Of a DNA stretch of 64,000 bases, positions 10,208 through 19,539 are shown piece after piece. The position numbers and the translations under genes are program-made. Origin of the DNA: Isochrysis galbana (taxonomy: Eukaryota > Haptophyta > Isochrysidales > Isochrysidaceae); assembly GCA_018136815.1 (NCBI GenBank), contig CM030934.1:5727318-5791317 (forward strand), written 5' to 3'. Within the stretch, counting starts at the first letter, position 1. Every line of letters begins with the position of its first letter. The notes beneath the pieces were generated by a model, which worked only from the letters and a program-made list of their open reading frames with translations, was not told where the DNA came from and did not search any database.

Positions 10208-10471
10208 GGTCCCTCCCCCCCCCCCGGTGTTTTTCCCCGGAGAGTCGGCCGGCGTCGACCGGTCCGCCTCAATGGGTTTTCCCTCATTGTAACTTGTGGG
10301 GAGTTATAATGGGAGCCGGGGGTTTGCGAGGGGGGAGATTTGAAGGGATGCATATGTGTATGTGTCTGTGCCATCACTTCAAGGCGTGCGGGCAAGTGCG
10401 CTGAGGGGTGTCGTGATAGTACCGGGCTAGTGGGAGTAGTGGTACTAACGCTCAGTTGTTTTATTATTATC
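10208..10471 (+). repeat. Dispersed repeat family A, copy 2
   Basis: Best match to 11-275, sharing order and the (TTA)n end. The 3' tail at 10455-10471 is followed by 'caatacgaattcgcgcg', a 17-base string that also occurs near 9534-9550 at the start of the neighbouring B repeat. It may mark an insertion boundary. Confidence 0.75.
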
Positions 10472-10569
10472 AATACGAATTCGCGCGACCCTTGAGCACC
10501 AGCGTACGACCTACCCTTGACCCTTGACCCCCCACCCTGCTCGCGAGAGCTCTGGGCTCTGCATGGCAA

Positions 10570-10942
10570 CTATCGTTAAAACGATAGGGTCATGGAGCGC
10601 GCGCCGCCGCCCGCTCTCGCTGCCGCTGCCCTCGCCATGATGGACGAAGAGCTCATGGACACGCCGCTGTCGCCGAAGCGACCGCGCCAGGACGACCCCC
10701 CCAGTCAGGTGGGCACAGGAGCCGGCGGGCCGCGCCCGCGCATCACCACGAACGACACGTACAAGGCCGCCATGCTGGCACCAGCCAGCAGGCAACACAC
10801 CTCCAGCACAATCCACAGCCACACCTACCACAAAGCACCAGAGGGACGAACCCATAGGGAAGGCCCCCGGGCCGGGACCCTACACAGCCGCGTTACCGCC
10901 CTCGTGCTCCGGCGCGAGGGGCCGGCCCGGCGCCAGGTGTGA
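10570..10942 (+). mobile_element. LINE-like 5' end, second copy
   Basis: The frame 10592-10942 (116 aa) matches residues 1-110 of the frame at 4546. The hairpin before the ATG (10570-10587) has stem CTATCGT/ACGATAG and loop TAAA. It differs from the first copy by two compensated base pairs. The frame stops at 10942 and no endonuclease part follows, so this is a 5' fragment. Confidence 0.75.
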
Positions 10943-11199
10943 CCCATAGCTAGCAGGCGAGTAGCCCTGAATCTTCAGAAGTTTTTTTTTTCTGGGCTCT
11001 GCATGGCCACCACCTCCAGGCCATTCTTCGGCCGATCGCGGGCGATCGGACGTCGCGGAATCTCCGCGTTTCTAATAGTGATGCGCCCCACATTCACCAT
11101 TCTGATTCCCTCCCGTGAGCTCCCGCCTCAATCTCCCAAAATAGACCGCCACGAGCGGGGGAAGGGAGGGGGGTCCCCTCACTCACCGACGCCATTGCC

Positions 11200-11430
11200 C
11201 TTCGTGGGGCGGGAGGGGGTCGTTCGGAGGGGGGAGGGAGTTGCCGGGGCAGGTAGGGGGGGGGCCTAAGGAATCCTTGGACACCCAGGGGAGGTCGAAA
11301 ATAGTGGTTAAAAAGGGTGAGTGACCGGGCTAATAATAGCGATACGCGATACTAGAAGTTGTAATTGTAGTGCTGATATTAGTTAGTACTGATGTAAAGA
11401 CCAACGCTCAGATGTTCTATTATTATTAAC
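11200..11430 (+). repeat. Repeat D copy 2 followed by repeat G with (TTA)n tail
   Basis: 11200-11336 matches 5948-6080. 11345-11430 ('gatactagaagttgtaat', then 'tactgatgtaa', then 'acgctcag' and a TTATTATTA tail) matches 21258-21350. The 'acgctcag' plus (TTA)n end is shared with both family A tails and with 57407-57442. Confidence 0.65.
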
Positions 11431-11902
11431 TGGTAAGTGGAACACTTGAGAGGATGAGGAACGTCCCCCAGCCCCCAGGACTCTTGGACTCCACATGCAT
11501 GCGCCCCCCCCCGCCGGCCGAAATGGTATGTGGTGACTGTAGGCCAACAACAACAGCTCCACAACGCGCCGACGACTCTTGCGTGTAGCGCTGCCATATG
11601 GTACATTCCCTATCAATTCCATATTGCTCTCACACTCTGCCTCAACCACTGTAAGAGCCGTTGTGAGACGCTCTTGCCCCCGACGGCAACCTACGAGATG
11701 GATGGTAGCTGAAGAGACGCTCAGGCACGAACAACAGAGTAAGGGGCTGCTTTGAAGTAAGGATTTACCAAAGCTTGAGGGCGGCGCAGCCGGAGGGTGG
11801 CGCAGCCGTCGATCGGCGCACGAGCTTACATGATAGAGCTTGTGAGGCCAGAGCAGCGCATCGCAGAGCCAATAGCAGCACCAATCCGGGCAAGCGCAGC
11901 CT

Positions 11903-14900
11903 TCAAATGACGATCTCTGGGCTTCGGATGGATCTGTAGAGCTTCTTGTGCGGTAGGACGGTTGCGCCGTTGAGCAATAGCGCTTCTTTGACGTCGACGT
12001 TTTCGCCAAGAACTGATTCGCTCACGAAGCACCATCGGCCAACACATGAAAACCAGCCGACGACCTGAACAAATAAAGCGGCGAAACGAGTGGACCCCTT
12101 GGGAAGAGCTCAGGCAAGGGCAAGGGGCGATGAGGCCGAGTCATGTGCACCACGGAAACGCGAGGGGCGAGAACTCTACCCTCACCGTATTCCTGATGAG
12201 GGCGTGGGCAGCGACCTCAACCCCCTTAAGCAATGTGGCATGCTCGATGCGCACACCCTCGGCGACAACACAATCGGGGCCGATGACTGCAGCAGGGCCA
12301 AGGACACAGCCCTAATGTACAAGGAGGATAAGGGCGGTTTCTGGCAGTTGGCCCATACAGTCACAGCAAGGGGCGCACGTGCAGAGAGCGCCTAAGGAGG
12401 AAGGCTTGAATTCCTGTCCATAGTCCTATCCCGCGGAGTGGCGCTAGAGTTCATAACTTGCCTTGCCGATGACAGCAGAAGGATGAATGATGACGTTGCC
12501 CCGCACCGTGAAGCCTCCCGTCGACTCGGCGAGCGTGGTGGGCGCCATAAAGCGAGCGATTTCCAGATGTGAACTTACAGCGTCCATGTAGGAGCGGATC
12601 GAGGTAAGTTTCACCTACAATGTGGAGTCGTAGGGTAGATTTGGATTGGATTCCTGTGATACCATGATGCTTAATTGCGCTTCTCCATGAGCCCCAAAAG
12701 AGTGGCACCCTGCGACAAGCGCACAACGTAGAGCCCACAGAAACAGCTATAAAGATCGTAATTGCTTTGGGGTGGCTGCGAGAGCGGCATTTGCCATACA
12801 GGTGGTGGTGCCGCGCAGAAAAGCCTCCCAGTAATTCTCGCGCAGGTTCTTTCTGGCGCGGCCATCGATTTGGGCCGCGGCAGCTTCTTGATGCGCAAAG
12901 CGGGAGATATGGACTGTGTGCAGATCCGTAGCTGGATGATTGGGGTGGGTCGGAGGATGCTCTACGAGGGTTGCGAAGGCAGCGTCCACTACAAGGGGGG
13001 TGGTGCCGCGCAGAAAAGCCCTCGGGTGAATCTAGCACAGGGTACTTCTGCCGTGGTCATGGGAGAGCAACCACGGCAGCTTCTTGCTGTGCTATAGCTT
13101 TAGGAGAGGGCGAGGGGGTGAGCTCCCGAACATCCCGAGGAGGGCACGTGATTCGGAATCTGGCCGAAAAATAGTTGGGTTTGTCGGCGGTTGCAAGGAT
13201 ACTGAACGCATCGCGGATTTGGAGTCGCAAAATAGACTGCCCAATGAGTGCTGCGCGTGGTTCGTCTCACGGCAGCTTCTTGCAGCAATATCCATGGTGT
13301 GTGCGCGCGTATGAGCGTGTATGGTGGCCACACGGGGCCTTAGGTGGGGGGTGGGTCTATCGCGCACCCAATATCCCGAGAGCAGCATTGAGTGCAGCTG
13401 CTCCTCATGCGCCATTGCTGGGAGCAGCTCGTTCATAGAGTACTCCACTCCCTCTGCCGGCATACGTGTAAAGACCGAGGGTGAGAAGACGTACACCCCA
13501 CAGTTGATCAGATCAGAGACGAAGGTCTCGGGTTTCTCCACAAAGTGCAGGATTCGCCCTGTCCGTTCGTCTGCAACCACGACGCCATACCTGGGCCAGG
13601 CGAGACAACGGGGCGAGGCGCATCAAGGATGAGTGCCCAGCCCTCATTCACGCTATCGAATAAGCAGATGGGGGGAGATGGGTTGCGAGCGCACTCATTT
13701 GGGTTCTCGGTGCGGGTGGTGAGGATCGTGCCTTGTCTACCATGCTTAACGTGGGTGAGTAGCAGGTCTCGGAGCGGATAAGAGCAGAGCACGTCGGCGT
13801 TGACCACAATGAACGGCGAGTCATTGCTGCCGCCATCGGTAATGAGTGCCTCCGCACGCTTCAGCGCTCCTGCAGTTCCCGCCGGCTTCTCTTCCCTCGA
13901 GCAGGTAAGCTTGAGGCCAAGCTCCCTCTCAAGTCTGGCGATGGACTCATCCCATGAGGATGGCACCTGCGTGTCACGGTGGTACAGGACTACGTCAGCA
14001 GAATCAGAAGGCCGGGAGAGATGGCGGCCACTGTGGGGCTCGCAAAGAAAGGGAGACATGTTAGTATTGCAGCGCCCAAGTGGCGCAGCAGAGCAAGAAA
14101 GGACCATTCAAATGGACGGGTGAGGGAGGGTGAGTAGGGTGACTGGCGCACGCGCGCGCATAGCGGCCAAACAGCCTCCCTCAAGAGCCGTGGTGGGTGC
14201 AGGACAGCAAGAGTGATAAACGGAGAAGACATGGAGGGGGGGGGGTCGGAAATTAAGATGTTGAGGAGGGAAGGCAAGGAGAGCGAAGGGTGGTTTATGG
14301 AGAACGAGAGGTTAGAGAAAGGGTGTGATGGAGGGAGGCCGGGCGCCCCGCCCGTCTTTCGTGATAGCTATGATGGAGGCGAGTAGGGGCGATGGATAGA
14401 CCAGGAAGAAAGGGGGGAGACAACGTGGAAAAAGACGGAAGAGAGCAGGCCAGGCAGCCAGTGCTGATGGATGGTGCCGGGGTGGGGTGTATTTGGGAGC
14501 GGACTGGGAAGGAGGAGGGGGGGGGGGGGGGGGGAGAAGGCCTTAAGCGCAAGGTCGCCCGTGCCTATCCCTCCTCCCAAGCGCCCAGACTTGTCCCAAC
14601 GGCATGGAACAACACTTGCAAGTACGTGGTGGAAGCTCTTTAGCGTAAGGTGGCTGGGATGGGGGTGGGGCGATGAGGGAGCTAATGTTGGAGCGGATGC
14701 GGCAAGACAACTCAAGCTCAGTATGCGCCCTAGAGACCCCCACCCACCCGCCTGCTTGATCGTAGCGAAGGGATTGCGCGATGAGTAGGGCGCGAACTTG
14801 CTAGGGGTTGGGCTCGGCTCGAGCCCGCGAGCCTCTCCACAGAACACACCGTTTAGGGAGGGAGGGAGCGAGCGAGCAAGTGAGCGAGCGAGCGAGCGAG

Positions 14901-15211
14901 CGAGCGAGCGAGCAAGGGAGGGAGCGAGTGAGGGAGCGAGCGAGTGAGGGAGGGTGGGAGGGAGGGAGGGAGGGAGGGGGAGGGGGAGGGAGGAAGGGAG
15001 GAAGGGAGGAAGGGAGGAAGGGAGGGAGGGAGTGCCTGACCTGAGTCTCATGGTAGCAGAGGACGACCTCAGCGATGCCTGCATCCTTGAGTGCCTGCAG
15101 CTGGTGCGAGATGAGCGTGTGGTTGCAGAAGTCGAGAAGTGGCAAGGGCTGTGAGAGCGTCAATGGACGCAGCTGAGTCGAGAAGCCGCCCACCAGCAGC
15201 ACCGCCTTCAT
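11903..15211 (-). CDS. GMPPB-like mannose-1-phosphate guanylyltransferase homologue, probably inactive; six exons
   Basis: Exons (minus): 15211-15041, 13966-13695, 13590-13368, 12614-12462, 12311-12186, 12064-11903. All junctions agree in phase and give 368 aa, the family size (~360). GMPPB makes GDP-mannose from mannose-1-phosphate and GTP. The N-terminal nucleotidyltransferase part includes 'RLERELGLKLTCSREEKPAG', 'PFIVVNADVL', 'YGVVVADERTGRILHFVEKP' and 'FVSDLINCGVYVFSP'. The C-terminal left-handed beta-helix includes 'VIIHPSAVIGKGCVLGPAAV', 'VVGWFSCVGRWC' and 'LLNGATVLPHKK'. The signature GGxGTRLRPLT...PKP reads 'GGFSTQLRPLTLSQPLPLL', losing Arg and Lys. The usual WMDIGQP after exon 3 reads W-VKLTSI, losing the metal-binding Asp, unless a missed exon lies in the 753-bp intron 3, which holds an unsupported 'MDI' near 13293. 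A regulatory role like GMPPA is possible. Confidence 0.85.
12312..12461 (-). other. GC-AG intron (intron 4 of the GMPPB-like gene)
   Basis: The donor is CAAG|GCAAGT and the acceptor is TTAG|ggctgt. It is phase 0 and 150 bp long. Joining here restores an unbroken hexapeptide series ('SAVIGK' + 'GCVLGPAAVIGPDCVV'). A GT donor within a few bases would not keep the helix repeat. Confidence 0.8.
12775..13090 (-). repeat. Tandem 195-bp duplication inside intron 3 of the GMPPB-like gene
   Basis: The block 'ggtggtgccgcgcagaaaag' occurs near 12804 and 12999, 195 bp apart. A second block, 'cggcagcttcttg', occurs near 12879, 13074 and 13269, again about 195 bp apart. Both blocks therefore belong to one degenerate tandem unit. 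In one minus frame the two units read 'AFLRGTTPLVVDAAFATL' and 'AFLRGTTTCMANAALAAT', so the unit may derive from old coding sequence. Confidence 0.7.
14855..15035. repeat. (GAGC)n and (GAGG/GAAG)n tetranucleotide arrays in intron 1 of the GMPPB-like gene
   Basis: Plus strand shows runs of gagc at about 14868-14912 and runs of gagg/gaag at about 14946-15030. Long frames on either strand here (Ser-Leu or Glu-Arg runs) are artefacts of the array. Confidence 0.9.
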
Positions 15212-15485
15212 CGCAACTCACTCTCTCTCTCCCTCCCTCCCTCTCCCTCCCTCTCCCTCTCTCTCCCTCTCTCTCCCTCTCTCCAATCTGCGCTCGTCTT
15301 GGTAAAGGACACCTCTCGAGAGAGGAACAAAAGAGAGGAGAGAGAGGGGAGAGATATAGCAGCTAGCCGGAGAGAGAGACTGTGGCCTGAACGTGCGAGG
15401 GGGAAAGGGTCAACCAATGAAGGACAGATAAGAAAGCTCGTGGTACAGGGATTTCTCTTGCCCCACATCCTCTCTCCCCTCCGTC

Positions 15486-15522
<37 letters not shown>

Positions 15523-16092
15523 AGAGGCCGCGCTACGACACCGCGCGTCGGCGGCGCCCCCCCCAGTGACCCGCGGAAGTGGACAGCGCGCGCCACAAGC
15601 TAAAACTTATCGGAACGCGGCCAACAATTACGATACAACGAGGGTCAACCTGGCTGGGCGCAGGCGCCGTCGTCGTCAGGAGCACAGCCCGCTCGCGCGG
15701 CCGGCGGTGTTTTTTTGTAGAGAGGACCTCGGAACTCCCCCAAGCGCCAAACGCCAAGCGGCACGTCGACGAAAGTAAAGTAGACATAGGGCGGTGAAGA
15801 ACTATTTTAACTTCTAAGGGTGTGACAATGAAATGTCAAGATCGAGGAAAGTAAAGCGGTAGAAACCCCGGAAAACACCTATCTAGCACACATTCGGTGC
15901 CCTTTGGGCCTCAACCCCCCCCCCCCCCCCCGGAGCCTATCGTGTACTAGGGCTAGGGCGGTCAAACAGGGTTTTTATGTTTTATTTTTATTAGGGGTGC
16001 AAAAAGGACCATCTCAGAATTGAGGAAATTTGAGGATTTCCTTCGGTATAAAGTTCCCAATACACCCAACAAGCACATGTCCGGGGCCCATA
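15212..16092. other. Upstream region with CT microsatellites
   Basis: (CT)n/(CCCT)n at 15216-15290, directly before the GMPPB-like start codon (GA-rich on its coding strand), and (CT)n at 15488-15522. A C-run occurs at 15916-15932. The rest (15525-16092) shows no gene; it is AT-rich near 15970-16090. Confidence 0.6.
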
Positions 16093-16175
16093 AAAAAACC
16101 TTTTAATATTCTTACCGCACTCGCGGCGAAGCGGCGAATGGAACCACTACCCACTACAAGTAGCACGTAGCACGT
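16093..16175 (-). repeat. Repeat family C, end fragment
   Basis: Reverse complement matches the last ~70 bp of the copy at 31041-31375: 'ctacttgtagtgggtag', then 'attcgccgcgagtgcggtaa', then 'gaatattaaaaggtttttt'. Confidence 0.7.
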
Positions 16176-16699
16176 AATAAAAATTTTTTCCAACTGGGAA
16201 GGTGCTGGTCCGAAGTTTTTTCTTCAGTGAAGGTGCAGGTGAAGGTGAGAGTGCAGGAACTGCAGGTGCAGGTGAAGACACAGTGAACGGGGCGCGCTGG
16301 GCGGCCAGTAGCCCGCCAAGGTGGCTGTTGATCGTGCTCGCGTGGGATTGCAAGTTGAGAGCCAAAATTGATCAAGTGGTGGGGCACACCACCCATGTTA
16401 TCGGAAAAAATAAGCAGGCACCTGCACTGCACGCACACTCCTTCACTCCAACTGCGGCATCGACGCCACATACAGCTGCGGAGCCCGCGCGCGCACATCA
16501 AATCCCGCGCGCACACACCCGTTCTATTCAATACAAGATCCTCAAGCTGATTCATTCACTTATGCGGACATGGGAAGCGCAGCAGCGGAAGTGCAGCAGC
16601 AACACAACAGCCCCGCGCTGAACACATGAAGCCAGCGGGGGGCCCATTTTCAGAGGCTGGGCACGTTGTTGTCGCTGTCGCTCGAACATGCTCCCTCCG

Positions 16700-17431
16700 C
16701 TATTTCACCTTGCTGCGTTTCCTCGTGCTGTTCGTCCGTCTCGACTCCGGCTGATTCCAGACGCGTGCGCTCCCTGCCGATCTTGTAGAAGAAGACAGCC
16801 AGCACTGTGCGAGCAGTGCTTGCGCCAGACCTGTGGTACATGCGAGACAGTAGCACATGGGCGTCACCAATCTCCTTGAAAACAGCGGGCGCTGCAGCGC
16901 CGGCGACGTGAAGGCTGCTTTCATCTGCTGTAAGCTGAACAACTGCCCCTCCCCGTTCATCGACGGCGTTTCTGCGCCACTGCTGAAGTCGGGCGTGCAA
17001 AGGGCCACCTCTGCTGCCCCGGCAGCATCCGGGCCGTTCGTCGCTGCAGCACTCTCGCAAGCTGCACCACTCCCGCAACACTGGGAATGCGTGACGCTAA
17101 GCCTTCGCCTTCTGAAGGAGCCCAGCCGGAGAGCGCCTGACTCACCATTGGTTGCCAAATCTGCGACACCACTGACTTCGGGCGCTCGACTGGCGACCTC
17201 TACGGCCTCAGCAGCATCCTCGCAGTTTGCCGCTGCAGCACTCCAGCAACCCCGGGAGTGCGCAACGCTACCCCTTCGCCGTCTGAAGGAGCCTAGGCCC
17301 GAGACATGACCATTAATGCAAGCCGGGGCGCTCAGATGACCCGCCCGCCCGCCCCCGGGCTCTGCCGGGGTCTCTGCAGGGCCTGCTGGGACATCTTCAC
17401 CTGCGTCTTCACCTGCGTCGGCGTGCGGCAT
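16700..17431 (-). CDS. Hypothetical ORF with a duplicated RRRRxS-containing unit
   Basis: A 243-codon frame with no recognised family. Residues ~45-160 hold two copies of a ~57-residue unit. Each has 'GSFRRRRxSV(A/T)HS', then an Ala/Cys-rich stretch, then 'DAA(E/G)A.EVA', then 'NGE(S)G'. The two RRRRxS sites fit the consensus of basophilic kinases (PKA type), so phosphorylation is possible. The last ~70 residues look unlike the repeat. From about 16880 down, another minus frame ('VFKEIGDAHVLLSRMYHR') looks more protein-like, so an exon junction or frameshift near 16890 is plausible. It could instead be part of a larger or decayed gene. The remaining DNA between 16176 and 16699 shows no gene. 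Confidence 0.4.
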   Translation of the reverse strand: MPHADAGEDAGEDVPAGPAETPAEPGGGRAGHLSAPACINGHVSGLGSFRRRRGSVAHSRGCWSAAAANCEDAAEAVEVASRAPEVSGVADLATNGESGALRLGSFRRRRLSVTHSQCCGSGAACESAAATNGPDAAGAAEVALCTPDFSSGAETPSMNGEGQLFSLQQMKAAFTSPALQRPLFSRRLVTPMCYCLACTTGLAQALLAQCWLSSSTRSAGSARVWNQPESRRTNSTRKRSKVK

Positions 17432-18954
17432 CGCGGTTGCGCAAACGCGTAGTCTTAAAGACTACCGTGTAGTCTTGGGAGGGGGGGGGAAGACAACGGA
17501 AAATGTTAGCCTCATTGCCGCCTCATTATCAACGGCCAAAGCCTCGCCACGGTCCGCCCCCCTCCCCCTGAGAGTCTCCCCTATCATCTCCCTGCTTTGA
17601 GTGCCCAGGTTTGCCCTGACAACCCACTAAACAGCGCCCGACAGCCGTGGGGTCAGCAAGTGCTCGGGCGCTTGGCGAGCGCGCCGAGTGATTCCCAAAT
17701 TGGTACCCTTGCGGAGACCCCAAGCGACCGGGTCGCGGCGGCACCAAGCGTAGTTGCAGCGCACATTACAATCCCGCTGGTTGTGCGCCAGATTGTACGC
17801 CCTGTAATGACGTTGCGAGTGTGCGCGTGTGCGTGATCACCTTCAGCGTCTGGAGTTTGCGTTGCGCGTTGCGCGACGGCGATGGTGATCTGCCGCACTT
17901 CCGATCGATCAAAATTTTGCATCAATGGCGGCGAGCGTCACATACTTGTGATGTTTGTGCGTAGCATGGCCCGTGCGATGTCAGGTGAGCGACCAACGGT
18001 CATATCAAGCCTTTATGACCGTGATAATAGAGGTCAAAACAAACGTATTTTAATGATAGGATCAACGAAAATAAAACGCTTGATTCTCCCGTAAACGCCC
18101 GGTTTCTTCTGTGCTCAAGTCGACTGTGAAGAGGGCTTCTTCGGACTTCGGTCCACTGCGATGGCGCCTCGGAGAGGGGTGTCCGATGGGCCACCGGCCA
18201 GGGCTCCTCTGGAAGGCAGGCCAGAGGGATCGAGATGGCCGGGCCTGTACCGGCATGGCTGCGCTGCCCACTTCCACCGCGGCCCAGGTGGGGCCCATCG
18301 CGTTGGCGATCGTCCAGGGGCCGGCAAATGCCGGCCTCTCGCTGTACGAGAGGCCCTCGTCAGCGCGCCAGCTGGTGTGGGGGGGCAGCATTTCGTTCTG
18401 AGGGCGCTTTTTTGGCGTCAGTCCTCGTTTTCTGGTCTAGGGTGGCCGCATGCGCCGCAGAAGCACCCGCGCGCGGGCGCCATGTCCCCCCACTGCAGGT
18501 TGCATTGGCAGCGCTCGAGAGGGCCTCTGGAGCCCGACTTCAGTAGGCCATAGCGAGCGCGATCTCGTCGCTTGCGGGTAGATCTCTGCGGCAAAGTGGT
18601 GGGGAATGCATAGTAGGGCCCCAATCCACGGGGTTGGCGGTCTCAGGTGGCCTGTGAGTCTGTATGTGTGAATCTGCCCTTGGGTCGTTGAACGTCAATG
18701 ACCGTAGTCTTCAACATTCGTATACAAAAAAGTCGCTTTTCGCGTTCGAGTTTTTCGGTTTCAAGATGGGGATCTATCAGATAGCGACTGTTTTAGGTGT
18801 CTGGGCACAATAAAAAATTCTGGGATGCTAATATGACGTAGTTCCAACACTGCGAAGTCGTTGTCTTTAAAGCTACCGGTAGTCTTCGTTGCGCCCCTTC
18901 TACCGATCGGCCAGCGGCTCAGTGCAGCCGCCGATATTCCCAGTTGTAATTATT
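17432..18954. other. Long stretch without a supported gene
   Basis: Several short minus-strand frames have ordinary composition: 17653-17925, 18062-18391, and 18418-18624 with Cys-rich 'GCFCGACGHP'. They do not connect by clear splice sites and are not recognised. They could be remnants of one decayed gene. Confidence 0.4.
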
Positions 18955-19220
18955 TTTTATTACGTAGCATACTCTCTACACCCCCATTCCCCGGCCCTTC
19001 TCCCCCCGCCATCAGGCGGCTCCCCCCGTACACTACTAGGGGGATTGGGGTGGAGGGCTTAGATATGGTCCGGTGGCCCGCGCCACCCCCCGGTGATCTT
19101 TCCCCCCCTTCCTCCTGTGTCTCCGAGTGGGCGGCCCACTCTGTCTCGTCTTATCCTGTAAACAGGCGCGAGACTTACCGATTTTCCGGTGGGCGGAGCT
19201 TTCGCTCGCGCCCACCCCTG
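18955..19220 (-). repeat. Repeat family C, inverted copy
   Basis: Reverse complement matches 31041-31305 across about 260 bp, including 'gtaagtctcgcgcctgttta', 'gggcggcc/gccgcccactcg', 'ccggaccatatctaagccct' and 'gccgcctgatggcgggggga'. The latter has a small GCCGCC/GGCGG hairpin. Confidence 0.75.
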
Positions 19221-19539
19221 TCCGGGGCCCATTAGCCATTACGACAAAGACCCCTCTCTTGGGCCCCCACAACAAAACGTAACCAAATACTATCAACTAT
19301 CAAAATCAAAAGACGCTAAAGTCTAAATAAAGTCGTAAAGTGCTGAAAAGCTCAACTTCAAATCGAGACCGGGTGCGGTGCGTGCCCGTATTCGACGATC
19401 CATCCAGGTGGGGGACCCCGCCAGACACCAATGACACCAAATACACAGGGGCCACCCGGACAGCCACGCCAATCTGGCGGGCCACGCGCCGAAATCTCGT
19501 CGAAATCGAAATCAACCATGCGTTCGCTGAGCCCATTGG

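Noticed and set aside
13270-13300. An exon starting with MDI that would supply the missing WMDIGQP motif of the GMPPB-like gene
   Set aside because: There is no AG acceptor directly before the ATGGATATT and the residues after MDI do not follow the family. Joining 13368 to 12614 gives exact family length without it. Kept as a stated uncertainty.
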